Notes: a model not told the origin generated them from the sequence alone. 49,340 nucleotides of DNA from Aureobasidium sp. EXF-3400 (GCA_024195585.1 SWBL01000363.1:1-49340), one strand, 5' to 3'. Counted from the stretch's first letter, positions 10,847 to 21,268 are shown. Made by a program: numbers and translations.

Positions 10847-13800
10847 ATGTCTTCTCCAGCGCGTTCGACGCGCTCGAGTCGCGCTTCGACACCAGCAGAT
10901 GACAGCTCCTCGATCGTATCAATGGCTCTCGAATCACCAGGAACTAGGATGAGAAAACTCATGGCTGCTTTCGACGAAGAGTCTGACGATGACGCCGGCG
11001 TTCCTGTCAGACCCGCAACAAAACCAACCCTCACGACACAATCAGCAAGCGCGTCGCGTACCATCAACGCGTCAACCGATAGTGACGACGACCAAAGCGA
11101 AGAGGAGGATGAACCTGTATACAAGCCGAGAGGCAAGTTGGCAGCTAGAATGGGAGGTGCAGCTCCCCCAATCCAGGAAGAGTCGTCTTCGGAGGACGAG
11201 GATGTCTACCAGAAGATCAAAAGAGACCTTATGGCTTCGAAAAAGGCTCCCTCTACCGAAAAATCTCCCATCAAGGCTACACACTCGATTGAGACTGCTC
11301 GTGCGGAGACACCTCAGCTCAGTCCTCCTCGCAGGAGGCTTGTGAATCGAGCCTCCACTCCAGCAGCTTCTAGTAGATCAGAAAGTCCCGGCTTGTTCAT
11401 GTCGCCAGCCCCCGAGCAGAGACGATCCGTTGACGAAGATTCGAACCACTCAGGCGATTCGGACTCGGACCTTCCTGCAGACCCATCCGCACCTTCTCGA
11501 CTTCGTGATCTCGTCAACCGTCGTCGTGCTGAAAGACTGGCAAGAGAGCAGGCAGAAAGAGAAGCAGAGGAAGAACGTGCCACTACTGGCCAAGCTCCTT
11601 TATCAGACATGTTCAACGATGAGGATACGAGAGACGAAGCCACGGAACGAAGACTCACTCAGTCTGCAAGACCTACACGCAAAGCTAGTAAGAAGGCTTT
11701 GGAAGAGATGAATAGGGAGACCCAAAGGATCAAGAGAAACATGCAATTGACTCATCAAGCAAAGGTCAAGAAGCGCTTCACACCACAGGACTTCCTATCT
11801 GCTTTCAACCGCCCCAAAACTTCCTCTGGCCTCGCAAATGTCACAAATGCTGCAGATGTCACATCTTCCTCTCCCCCACCAGAACCGTTTTCAGAGACTG
11901 GTGCGGACAAAGACCGCGATACACCACCGTCGAGTCCTCCGAGCATTGAAGATTCTCTGAAGACCATTCCTGAGCACCCTATTATGAATACGGCAGCTGC
12001 TGAAGAATCTGACGAAGAGTCGCCGACCCTCCAGGAAGTTCTGACTCAGCCCAAGAAGACAGTCGACAACGGCAAGGCTCCCATGCCCGAACCACCTACT
12101 CACCAGAAGTCGATACCGATCCGCAAGGTCCGCGTCAAGATTCCCACCCACAACAGACTCAACAAATCTAAGGAAGACGACGACGATGATCTTGAAATCG
12201 TTCACGATCCCCTTGCCATGTTCAATTCAGTCCCCAAGACACAAACTCCCGAGGGCAGAACCATGTTGATGCTTCGACACCTTGCCCAGCTCACTGGCAA
12301 TGGCGACAGAATTCGTAGCAAGAAGGGACAGAAGCCATCCATTTCACCTCAACAACTCGAGATGCAACTCCGTCAACGTGCTCGCGAGATCGCAAACCAG
12401 GAACGTGCTGCGAGACTTGCTGAATTGCGTGCAAAGGGCATTGTCATCTTGACCGAGGAAGAGCGTGAAAGAGAGCAGATGCAAATCGAAGACATGCTAG
12501 GCAAGGCAAGAGAAGAAGCTGAAAAGTTGCGCAAGCAAGAAAAAGCTACTGCTAAAGCCAATGGAGAAGATGTTGCTATCAGCTCGGATGAGAGTGAGGA
12601 TGAGGATTATGTTGGCAGTGACGAAGAAGTCAAGGCTCCGGCAGAAGAGGATGAAGAGGAAGAGGAGGAAGACATTGAGCTTTCAGGCTCCGAAGAGGGG
12701 GAGAACGCCGACCACGACATGATTGATGCTGAGGCTGGCGAAGACGATCAAGATGAGCCTGAACAGAACGAGGACCAAGCTGAAGATGAAACACCTAAAG
12801 ACGATGGGCCTCAATTACCTAAATCAAGAAGAGCACGCAAGAAACATGTCATTGAGGACGATGAGGACGAAGACGAATCTACGACTCAGCAATCATCAGG
12901 CGATGGAATCAATGATGAGCTTGCTGCTGCCTTTGGCTTCGGACGCACACCCTCTGCTCCTTTGGACATGTCACAGATGTTCGCCGGAACTATGGACGAC
13001 ACTCAAGCTTCTGACATGATCTCACAGGATCAGGATTCTCTAGAGATGCTCCGCAATATTCCTCCTTCTGCACCAATGCCTTCGCTGCCTCTGTTTGAGG
13101 ATTCTCAGGACGCTGTGGCGGACAGTCAAGTCGATGCGACTCAAGCTCAGGCGAACGAGCCTACACAACAGATGGATCTCCAATTCCCTCAGCCTTCTGC
13201 AGACTCGCCTGCAATCAATCGGATGTCTCAGTTCTCTCAGATTCCAGATCCATCTCAGGATGTTGGCTTCGACCCTAACCTTACTCCCCTTGCTAACAGA
13301 CTTCGTGCTCCTTCGTCTACTGTCGAAACAGTCATGCTCGGCGTGCCAGAATCCCCTATCGTCCAGCGTCGTGGTCGTTTGGTCAGACGATCTGAATTTG
13401 ACCAGCAGGAGGACGAAGAGGCAGTACCATCTTCAGCGCCTGTTGCCGTTGAGAAACCTTCGGATGCCTTCAGTGTCATGCGTCAAGCAGCGAAGAAACC
13501 CGCTCAACCTGACTTTGACAAGCAGAAGAGTAACGCCAAGGGCATGGTTGATGAGCAGGCCGAGGAATCAGAAGATGAATACCGCGGTCTTGGAGGTGCC
13601 AGTGACGATGAAGATGCAGGCTCTGGCGATGAAGACGATAAGCAAATGATCGATGAGACCGATGTCAAGGTCGATGAACGTCAACTAGCAGCTCTTTATG
13701 CCGAGAAGTCGCGCGTTCAAGACGAGGCCCAGACCAGCAAGCTGTACAAGGATCTTATGTCTGGTGCTCTCCGCCGCAAGCGTGGAAACAATGCTTTCGA

Positions 13801-14785
13801 ACTCGACTCGGATGAAGATGATCAGTTGGTCGAAAGGAGACGCCGCAGACAACGCGAAGAAGCCCGTAAGCGCAAACTTCTGCTTCAAGATGAGACGCTG
13901 GGTAAACTTGGCAGCAACGACAAGAAAGAAGCCTTCCTCCGCGCCATTGAAGACAGAGATGAGGCCGGCGATGTTGACTTCTTGGACGGTCTCGATGTAA
14001 ATGATGATGCTGAGATGGTCGACTCACAACAACAACCTTCTGCATCTCAACCCAACGCTTCTCAAGCCGGCAATGAAGAACAGTCCAACGCACTGAAACG
14101 ACCAGCTGATGCCCTGGAACTCAGCCAGTCATCGCAACAAGAACAGCCCTTGCAGAAGAAGAAGGCCGTCGCGGCATCTTCTCTACGCCGCTCTGGCCTC
14201 AGTGACACCTTCCGCAAACCCAAATCCTTGGCCGAAGTCCGCGATTCGCTATCTTTCCTCATTGACGATCCATCGAATGAAGAACTGGCTTCTGAGATCT
14301 TGTTGTCTTCAGACGAAGAAAGAGAAGTCCGTGCCGTGTCCTCAGAGCCTAGAGCGCCTGCCTCCGCACGCAGAGTCCCTGCCAAAGACTCCATTATCGA
14401 CCGCCTAACCCTTAAGAAACAAGCCTCATCCTCCATCGCCGAAGCCGCAGACTCCAACCTCGCTTTCACATCCCTCTCTCAACAGTCTAGAGGAAGCATC
14501 TCCTTCAAACCAGCTTCTTTGTTGCGCAAAGCCACCGTCAATAATTCCTCGTTTACTGAGAACAGAGCTCCTCCTGCTTTGAACAGGGAAGGAAGCAGTG
14601 GTATCAGAAACGGAGGATCTAAGAAGAGCAGTATCAATTACCAAGCTAGAGAGGCGGAGAGACAGGAGATTGTGCAGAAGGCGGCTAAGAGGAGAGAAGA
14701 GAATGTGAAGAAGATTGCTGGGTTGAGACGCAAGGCTGGTGGTGCGCTTGGTGCATTGGGAAGGGTTGGAGGTGGGTTTGAGTAG
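10847..14785 (+). CDS. MRC1: Mrc1/Claspin-type mediator of the replication checkpoint
   Basis: A single-exon, very acidic protein of 1312 residues. Residues about 705-800 form an SQ/TQ cluster (SQMF, TQAS, SQDQ, SQDA, SQVD, TQAQ, SQFS), the expected target of Mec1/ATR-type kinases. Residues about 840-985 carry the Mrc1-like region. It includes EESEDEYRGLGGASDDED near 903-920 and then VDERQLAALYAEK and SKLYKDLMSGALRRKRG, which are characteristic of the family. Coiled, charged segments rich in Glu/Arg/Lys lie around 200-310 and 500-570. Mrc1 travels with the replisome, links the helicase to polymerase epsilon, and passes the stalled-fork signal to the Rad53/Cds1 kinase in the nucleus. The length is typical of filamentous fungi. 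An MCB-like element lies upstream. Confidence 0.88.
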   Translation: MSSPARSTRSSRASTPADDSSSIVSMALESPGTRMRKLMAAFDEESDDDAGVPVRPATKPTLTTQSASASRTINASTDSDDDQSEEEDEPVYKPRGKLAARMGGAAPPIQEESSSEDEDVYQKIKRDLMASKKAPSTEKSPIKATHSIETARAETPQLSPPRRRLVNRASTPAASSRSESPGLFMSPAPEQRRSVDEDSNHSGDSDSDLPADPSAPSRLRDLVNRRRAERLAREQAEREAEEERATTGQAPLSDMFNDEDTRDEATERRLTQSARPTRKASKKALEEMNRETQRIKRNMQLTHQAKVKKRFTPQDFLSAFNRPKTSSGLANVTNAADVTSSSPPPEPFSETGADKDRDTPPSSPPSIEDSLKTIPEHPIMNTAAAEESDEESPTLQEVLTQPKKTVDNGKAPMPEPPTHQKSIPIRKVRVKIPTHNRLNKSKEDDDDDLEIVHDPLAMFNSVPKTQTPEGRTMLMLRHLAQLTGNGDRIRSKKGQKPSISPQQLEMQLRQRAREIANQERAARLAELRAKGIVILTEEEREREQMQIEDMLGKAREEAEKLRKQEKATAKANGEDVAISSDESEDEDYVGSDEEVKAPAEEDEEEEEEDIELSGSEEGENADHDMIDAEAGEDDQDEPEQNEDQAEDETPKDDGPQLPKSRRARKKHVIEDDEDEDESTTQQSSGDGINDELAAAFGFGRTPSAPLDMSQMFAGTMDDTQASDMISQDQDSLEMLRNIPPSAPMPSLPLFEDSQDAVADSQVDATQAQANEPTQQMDLQFPQPSADSPAINRMSQFSQIPDPSQDVGFDPNLTPLANRLRAPSSTVETVMLGVPESPIVQRRGRLVRRSEFDQQEDEEAVPSSAPVAVEKPSDAFSVMRQAAKKPAQPDFDKQKSNAKGMVDEQAEESEDEYRGLGGASDDEDAGSGDEDDKQMIDETDVKVDERQLAALYAEKSRVQDEAQTSKLYKDLMSGALRRKRGNNAFELDSDEDDQLVERRRRRQREEARKRKLLLQDETLGKLGSNDKKEAFLRAIEDRDEAGDVDFLDGLDVNDDAEMVDSQQQPSASQPNASQAGNEEQSNALKRPADALELSQSSQQEQPLQKKKAVAASSLRRSGLSDTFRKPKSLAEVRDSLSFLIDDPSNEELASEILLSSDEEREVRAVSSEPRAPASARRVPAKDSIIDRLTLKKQASSSIAEAADSNLAFTSLSQQSRGSISFKPASLLRKATVNNSSFTENRAPPALNREGSSGIRNGGSKKSSINYQAREAERQEIVQKAAKRREENVKKIAGLRRKAGGALGALGRVGGGFE

Positions 14786-15245
14786 GTGGTTTGGGATACT
14801 GTTGAACAGGAATTTGGAGTTGTGGACGAGCATCAATGGTTTGTTGGGGTTCGAGGTAGTAAGGTACAAGCGTGGTTGCAATTCAATTCTTTATCTCTAC
14901 ACGCATGTTCTCGCTCTTACCTCTCTTGTTGGATTCTCGGTAGTCGTTCGCCATTGGTTACGGCAGTAAATCAATCACCCATATGCTTGAGAAGACTGTT
15001 ATGATTGCCAATGGACCCTCGTGTGTGACGTGTCAGCCATCGAAACACACAATTGCTTTCTGCTACAAAAGCGTGAGCATGGGAGTATTCTTGTGATGAT
15101 TTTCTGGCCGTGGTTGCGAGTTTCCTTGTCAGAAAGTATTCTGCTTTTCTGGCAGCTACAACGGTGAAAGGTCTTTTAGCGCACAAAAAGCAATCAACTC
15201 CAGCATCACAAGCACACCCGATATAAATAGGTATAGATTTACTCA
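14786..15245. other. Convergent intergenic region between MRC1 and the oxalate decarboxylase gene
   Basis: A stretch of 460 bases between the 3' ends of two convergent genes. It presumably contains both 3' untranslated regions. No open frame with recognisable content and no RNA gene were seen. Confidence 0.5.
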
Positions 15246-16952
15246 TCAAGTTGCTTCATTATATTCGTCTACAGCAGTATACATCCATCCTTCTAGGGAA
15301 TGTCTACCAACCCAAACACTTGACTCAACCTCAGAAGTAAAGTTGGTCGCGCCCAAATCCGTACTTCCAGGAAGAATGAACGGCTTAATCTTAGGAAGAC
15401 GATTAAGCGTATCCTCGCTGAAACCAAGATGCTCCTTGACAACCTGCTTAGGCGTCAAGCCCAACCACTGCGCAACACTGATATCGTTGTAAATGGGTGC
15501 TTGCAACACCTCGATATAGATCAAATCTTCGGTTCCGGTGTTTTCGAGGTAGTGTGCTGTGACGACTGGCACATAGCCTACATCGCCGGCTTGGAAGTCG
15601 AAAGTGCGGGAGGCTTGGGGTGCTTGGAAGAGGGTCAAACGGCCTTGGCCTGACAGGATAAAGTCCCATTCGTCCGAGGTGGTGTGCCAGTGCAGTTCGC
15701 GCATGGCGCCGGGTTTGATTGTGAAGAGGCCGACGGCGAAATCGAAGGCTGCTGGGAAAGTCTGTGTGTCCAGGATCTTTACACTACCGCCGGGGACTTC
15801 GTAGGGTGCTTGTTCGGAAAAGTGGTAGGAGTAGCCCTTGGAGTTGGGGATGTTGCCTGCTGGGCCGGTGACGTTGTTCAATGGATCAGAGACGTTTGCT
15901 GGGAATGCAGAGCCATTGAAGATGTACAATTGGTCTTGAGGGATATTGTCCAGAGCTGAAAGGTCGACGCGAAGATCCTTGGCCAAGACGGACTTGGGGT
16001 TTCTGGCAAATAGCTCGGAGACGAGGAAGGTGTTGTCTTCGCTGAAGCTGCCCTCGTCGAACACGAGCAGGAATTCGACACCGGTGGGGCCGGCTTGGAT
16101 ACTGTGAGGTACACCGGCAGGGAAGAACCAGACATCACCTTGAGACAGGTCGTCGGTGAAGGTCTCGCCGGCTTCGTTGACGGCGTTGATGCGGACGGAT
16201 CCGTTCAGGATGTAGGACCACTCGTTGGCGACGTGCCTAGGGTATCTGTCAGCTGAATGCGTCGACTAGAATGCGAAAAGTACAACTCACCAATGCAGTT
16301 CTCTGTATGCGTAAGGCTCAAGGTGCATATCCACACCAGCCATGTTCTTGGCCACAGGAAGAACATCAATGTTCTGCTGTCTTGCCCATCCTGCGCCGTT
16401 CAACCCGTGTCTGTTGTGAGAGAGACCAAGAGGCCACTTTGCGTTCGAAACATCGCCGGCGTCGGTACCCTATAAGTTAATTGATTAGAAAAACTCGCAG
16501 TGGAAGGAGTTTGGAGGACTTACTGGAGGAGCATACAAGTCCGGGTTCTGCTTCTCGATCATCTCATTCCTCGGTCCGGGGTCTGTGGGTGATTTTCCTC
16601 CTTCACCACGGATGGGTTGTGGGTTCTCGATTTTACTGAGATCGAGGTAGAATCCAGTGTCTGCGTCTGCAGTCTGAAGAGGACCTAGGCTGTAGGCACT
16701 TGACGGCACAACAGCAGGGTTGTCTGACTGAATGACATTGGTAGGGTTGAAGCCCAAGAGTTCAGATCCTCCTCTGAGCGAGCCAGAAGCACCTGCAGGC
16801 CCAAATGGAGTGGCGGTAGGGTTGTTGATGTTGTCCAAGAATTGAACTGCAGATTCCTGGCGAGCCTTGATGCGGTTTGGTGCAGGAGCAGGAGCAGCAA
16901 ACACAGAGCTCAGCAGCCCTGCGGCCGCAAGAAAAAAAGTTCCTGTCCTCAT
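15246..16952 (-). CDS. Secreted bicupin oxalate decarboxylase
   Basis: Three exons on the minus strand: 16952-16524, 16469-16291 and 16236-15246. Introns of 54 and 54 nt start GTAAGT and GTGAGT, giving 532 residues. The first 20 residues form a signal peptide ending in AAPAPAP. Both cupin domains have full manganese sites: H202, H204, E208 and H247 in the first, and H385, H387, E392 and H431 in the second. The first domain is followed by the lid segment SEDNT at 268-272. Its Glu corresponds to the lid Glu of oxalate decarboxylase (SENST in the Bacillus enzyme), which favours decarboxylase (oxalate to formate and CO2, EC 4.1.1.2) over oxidase. The roughly 140-residue region before the first cupin is longer than in bacterial enzymes. 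It probably detoxifies oxalate or buffers acid outside the cell. Confidence 0.9.
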
Positions 16953-18098
16953 GGTAGAAAGTTGTAAAGATGAGGAGAGTCAGAAGCTTTTCGCCTCAAA
17001 AAGTTCAAGGAACCATCTTATATATCAGAGTAGCACAAGCAATACCCCGCGGACACCCGGCTACACATGTGGTGGAAAGGTAGTGGATAGGTCGTCATGA
17101 CGGTGAAGTCTGCGTAACGGTCTGCTAAGGTTACGGAAGCTATGCCTCGAAAGCGCGACTAATATCGGTTGTAACGGACAAGCGTGATGAATCGAGAATC
17201 TCGCAACATGTTGCCACTGTTTCAATTGGTTGTGCCAAACTGCCGAAGACAAGGTCAAAAGTCAACTGCTTGAGATGCTGGAAGCGGAGGTACGACCCGA
17301 TGCTGATCGTCTTGATGGTGGCGGTATAAGCCGCACCTTGATATTACTAGCAGTTTTCGCAAGCTGTTCTCGAAGAAGTAAACCGGTTCCGTTCGTATCA
17401 ACCCTCAGACTATCGAAGAGAGTGGATTGTAGAGCTCATGAAACCTATTGATTGTTCAAGCAATAGAATGCCTCGAATCGATCAACATGAGTTGTCGTAC
17501 AATGAAGACCTCTAGTCTCATGTATTGCAATCAATCGCCGGCCGCCATAATCTCAAGCAAGCGCGGCATGATGTCGAAAAGGTACAATACAAGGTTACCT
17601 GTCAAAGTTAGGCGTGCATGGAGGCTCAACATGCGAGGACTCGAGGAGAAACAAAACCCCGCAAGAAGAATCCAAATCATGTCGTCACTTTGCTCCCCTC
17701 ATTTTTGATTGCTCTACCAAGCTTTTGCCTAATTAACCCGAGCCTTATTCGTGCACTCTATTCGCCCGGAAGAATCGGCATCTGAGAGACATCTTGGAGA
17801 AATGGTACGCGTACGCGTGGCGATGCGGTGTGATTTGAGATGGCATCAGGGCTTGTTGTCCACGCATTTATGATGAGTAGAAGATGTGATTCGTAAGAGT
17901 TCGGCAAGTCGTCCGACAACGAACCTCTCTTTGGTAAACTGAAAGAGAAAGCAATATGATTAGGTGCAAGCGATCAGGAGGTATCTTTACCTTGGAAAAA
18001 GCACTGAGTTTGTTGTTTACATACATGTCCAACATCTCAGCCTCTTCTGATAATGAGTTGTATGCTTTACCTATGGCAGTCATGCCACAATGCCACCT
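16953..18098. other. Promoter of the oxalate decarboxylase gene and gene-free region
   Basis: About 1.1 kb. The first 150 bases contain the TATA box described separately and a GCGGGG hexamer (minus strand, 17050-17045) that fits the CreA consensus SYGGRG. The rest, to the 3' end of the phosphatase gene at 18099, has only short overlapping open frames without recognisable content. Confidence 0.45.
17017..17024 (-). promoter_or_regulatory. TATA box of the oxalate decarboxylase gene
   Basis: TATATAAG read on the minus strand, about 65 bases before the ATG at 16952. The spacing suits a fungal TATA-dependent promoter with a short leader, and fits an inducible secreted enzyme. This is based on motif and position only. 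Confidence 0.5.
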
Positions 18099-19360
18099 CT
18101 ATGCACCAGGTCTCGAGTACTCCAAATGCCTGACCCTCTTCCAGACTTCTCTAACCACTCTCTCCTGACTCTGTCTTCCTGTCTCTGTTGCCGAGGGTTC
18201 AGCAGGTCTGATGGCAAGATATAGTCTACTGCCCAATCTAACATCCTCAATCGCAGCTGTAGCAGGATCTTCTGGAGGGTTCGCAGTAGTGACCAAACCA
18301 CCTGCCTCTTGTAGCAAACAGATACCTGCTGCTACATCCCATTCCCAACACCCGCCTTCCCACCAGATGTCGAATGATCCCATGGCTACGTAAGCAAGAT
18401 CGAGAGTCGCACTGTTTTGCAGAGTCAGCGATCTGAGGAAGGTAGGATGTCAGAAAGGGCGAATGGAAAGAAAACATACCTTCCAAGACTTCTCACACCA
18501 TGCACCATACCACCTTTTCCTCCTCTACCTCCAATCTCTCCCGCCATATTCAAGAAACTCTCAAGCTTCCGGTATAGATTGCCATCCGGCGCGTCGCGTC
18601 TATCCTTTCCCCATTCACAGCTAAATACACAACCCTTAGGTGCTTGCTCAGGCATAGGCGGCACTGGATTACGCACCAAAGGTAGTCGTCTGGTTTCATT
18701 AAGCCAAGCTCCCTGGCCTGAGCAAGCGGAAAAGATTTGGTTCAGAAAGGGTGCGTAGATGACTCCAATGGTAGGTTTATGGTCCAGGATAAAGGCGATG
18801 GAGACACAGAACATGGGAAATAGGTGGGTGTAGTTTACTGTACCGTCTAGAGGGTCGACGCACCAAGTGGGTGCGGAGGTTATGAGGTAGTCTTTCGAGG
18901 CGCCTTTGGAGTATGTTTCTTCGCCAATGAAGCTGGAAGAGGAATGTGATTAACAGTATGTTCAAGTAATTGATGTAGTGAACTTACGCATGACTGGGAT
19001 ATTTCTTGGTGATCTGTTCTTTGACAAAGGCTTCGACATCTGTGTGATGTTTTGTTAGCCAATACTCCAAATAGCATGGTTCATCTCCTTGATCTCATAT
19101 CATCTCTAAATGCCTCTTTCCGCATCCAAAGATATCAAGGATGATGAACTGGAGGTGAAATTCAAACCTTCATCAGTCTGTGTGACAATATCCACCGAAC
19201 TGTCCTTCTCGATCTGCTCCTGCTGTACTCCGGCGGTACTCTCGTTGCCGCATCTGACCTCCACACCGTCCATCAACATGCGACCGGCATCTTTGGCCAA
19301 TTGCACCGCAAAGTCATAGATCTCTTTGAGATGCTCTGGAGTAAAGTCTGTGTTCGACAT
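18099..19360 (-). CDS. Inositol monophosphatase-family phosphatase, QutG-like
   Basis: Four exons on the minus strand: 19360-19168, 19039-18988, 18932-18480 and 18432-18099. They give 343 residues with continuous frame across introns of 128, 55 and 47 nt. The metal-binding residues of the family are all present: GEE at 85-87, WCVDPLDGT at 105-113 (D108, D111) and WEWDVAAG near 262-269 (D265). VTQTDEDVE spans the first splice junction. These fit Mg-dependent, lithium-sensitive phosphomonoesterases such as myo-inositol-1-phosphatase (EC 3.1.3.25). The length matches fungal QutG, the IMPase-like protein of the Aspergillus quinate cluster whose exact role is unsettled. Three other quinate genes lie at 41.6-47.3 kb, which makes the QutG link attractive but unproven. 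A general inositol monophosphatase is the alternative. Confidence 0.85.
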
Positions 19361-19721
19361 GTCTGATTTCGCAATAAGGGAGAAGAGTCACAAGACCCAG
19401 GGCAAGATGATAACCTAATTCATGCCAAGGAAGACATCCGGGGAGGACGCACGAGAGGCGGAAGATCAGGGCCGCTTCCGTATCTGTGGGGCAGTGGAGA
19501 TGGAAAGGCATGAATCGAAGTTGTGAATGCCATGTTTGATAAATGGCTATGAAAGAAGTGTAAAGCGGATGTAGCCTTGGGTATAAAAATACAGTGTCTT
19601 TGCGCCTTCCATTATTGTCATCTCAAATCCTCGCCCTGAACACCCAGCGCCTTGCTATGCTGCCAAATCGAAAGGAAACACCAAAAGTAAAGTAAAACAG
19701 AATGCATTGTCGTAGCAGAAT
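19361..19721. other. Gap between the phosphatase gene and the PY-motif membrane protein gene
   Basis: A 361-base stretch that is promoter for the minus-strand phosphatase and 3' region for the minus-strand membrane protein. It contains a weak palindrome resembling the quinate-activator site at 19400-19415. No coding region is seen. Confidence 0.45.
19400..19415. promoter_or_regulatory. Weak candidate QA-1F/QutA-like palindrome
   Basis: The 16-mer GGGCAAGATGATAACC lies 40 bases before the phosphatase ATG. Against GGRTAA-N4-TTAYCC it matches 9 of 12 half-site positions. Alone this is close to chance. It is listed because better matches lie by the quinate genes and the adjacent gene is QutG-like. 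Confidence 0.2.
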
Positions 19722-20435
19722 CTATCTGCGTTCATGCGTGTCGTTATATGTTGGGAGGCCATCAGATGCTGCGTCGGCATGTGCGTCTGTGGCAGTAGAA
19801 GTCGGAACAGTACTACTAGAGGAACCTCTTCCAGGAGTGACAGGAGAAATAACAGCCTCAGTATAGTCTGGAGGCTTGAGACCGGTGTGTTCTCGGCCCA
19901 AGGCCGGACGAGGGACAGCCGGTGGGGTGAGGTTGGTTGGAGAAGCTGGGCGAGCAGTCTCGAGTACAGTATCGTTGTGGTCTGGAGCAGACTTGTAGGC
20001 AGGAGGAGCTTCGCCTGCATCGTTCAGACCCTCCTCTTCTCTCGTGCGGCCCCGGGAAGGTAGACTCGTTGCACCACGTACACCAGGCGGTTGACGACGA
20101 GGAGTAGGACCACTCAAATAGTCGCGTGACAGAGCTCCCCAACCCCAACCTCTATTGCCGCGTAGGCGTTGGTCTTCGATGTCGCGGCTCAAGGCAATCT
20201 GACGTGAAACATTTGCTTGGTGAAGGACACGCTTCTTACGGCGGTAGAAGAAGCAGCAGCCGAAAAGGGCAATAGCGACAACGACAGCGACGAAGACAAA
20301 GTAGTTGTGGTAGAGTTCTCCGAAGCTTTGACCGCCATCGTCTCGTGTCGAATGGTTTGAAGTAAGCGTATGGATGCTTGAGACGGGTGGTGGGAGTGGT
20401 GAGGATCGAGTCCAGCTCTTCGGAGGGGCAGGCAT
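19722..20435 (-). CDS. Single-pass membrane protein with cytosolic PY motifs
   Basis: A single-exon protein of 237 residues from the ATG at 20435; the open frame extends a little further upstream but without an ATG. A short Ser/Thr-rich N-terminus with an N-x-S/T site precedes one strong membrane segment at about 46-64 (FVFVAVVVAIALFGCCFF), followed at once by YRRKKR. This suggests N-out/C-in topology by the positive-inside rule. There is no cleavable signal peptide. The C-terminal tail is disordered and holds PPAY at 144-147, PPDY at 188-191 and LPTY at 227-230. PPxY motifs are ligands of WW domains, so the tail could bind an Rsp5/Nedd4-type ubiquitin ligase (inference). I do not recognise a named family. 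It shares a divergent promoter with TFB5. Confidence 0.7.
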   Translation of the reverse strand: MPAPPKSWTRSSPLPPPVSSIHTLTSNHSTRDDGGQSFGELYHNYFVFVAVVVAIALFGCCFFYRRKKRVLHQANVSRQIALSRDIEDQRLRGNRGWGWGALSRDYLSGPTPRRQPPGVRGATSLPSRGRTREEEGLNDAGEAPPAYKSAPDHNDTVLETARPASPTNLTPPAVPRPALGREHTGLKPPDYTEAVISPVTPGRGSSSSTVPTSTATDAHADAASDGLPTYNDTHERR

Positions 20436-20926
20436 GACGGTGATGCGATGGTACAATGTGAGCGATGTTCTGGGTATCGAGCCGTTACGGCAGATGGTCG
20501 ATGGAGGTCATGAAAGAGTAGTCTTGCAGTTACAAGCACATGGAGAGGCGATGGGTCAAGTAGTGCAGGCGCGGATAGCTCGGGATCCGACGAAAAGTCT
20601 CGCGGAATGGCACGATCTGTGCGAAACAAAGCTCGAATTGACTTGGAGTATGGATGAAGAAATGTCGGTTACAGGAGTCACGAATATAGAAGGAAGGCAG
20701 GCGACATGATGAGATGCAGACAAAATGGAGGCAACTTCTGTGTTGCAAGGACGAAGGGAGACGCTTGCACATGTCGCGCTTTCCATCTCAAGCATCGCGG
20801 AGCCGCAACTTCCCGACGACCATGTCAATCAAAATCCATCAAGGTTTCTTTTTTCTATCAACCATCAACATCGTCATATCCACATCTCATCAACTCTTCA
20901 ACTCACCGTATCTCAGCTCATCCACA
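20436..20926. other. Divergent promoter region of the PY-motif gene and TFB5
   Basis: A 491-base region between two divergent starts. It carries both promoters. CATCAACATCGTC/CATCTCATCAAC repeats precede the TFB5 ATG, giving a CA-rich leader. Open frames in it are short and lack recognisable content. Confidence 0.5.
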
Positions 20927-21268
20927 ATGCCCCGTGCTGTCGGCGGTAAGCCTTTATCCCTTCTGTCGTAAATCTCGACAGTCATCATCCCCTCACATCT
21001 ACTGACCATGCTCCAGGCATCCTGATCCAGTGCGACCCCTCTATCAAGGCCATCATCAGCAAAATCAATGAAGAAAGTGGCGGCATCTACATCTCTGAAG
21101 ACATTGATGACGAAACCTGCTTGGTCAACACCAAGAAGCTCGACGAGCTCAAGCAAAAACTAAAAGACGTAAATATATCCGTCCCATCTCGTCGCAGAAC
21201 TCCCACTGACGCCTCGAAAGGCCCTCAAAGACACTGTCCGCGAGGCAGAGGACTCAGGCTCCGAGTAG
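20927..21268 (+). CDS. TFB5: TFIIH subunit Tfb5 (TTDA/p8 homologue)
   Basis: A tiny gene in three exons: 20927-20945 (19 nt), 21017-21168 and 21221-21268. Introns are 71 and 52 nt with GTAAG and GTAAAT donors and CAG and AAG acceptors. The joined frame gives 72 residues, the usual Tfb5 length. The protein starts MPRAVGGILIQCDPSIKAII and continues with ISEDIDDETCLV. The pattern GILIxCDPSxKxxI ... IxDIDDxxxxV is the hallmark of the TTDA/Tfb5 family. It continues into a C-terminal helix ending in an acidic tail. Tfb5 binds Tfb2/p52 in the TFIIH core, stabilises the complex and supports nucleotide excision repair in the nucleus. Because the coding exons are so short, simple open-frame searches miss this gene. 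Confidence 0.92.

Noticed and set aside
20436..20456. Upstream extension of the PY-motif membrane protein
   Set aside because: It begins with TTG; the first ATG is at 20435.
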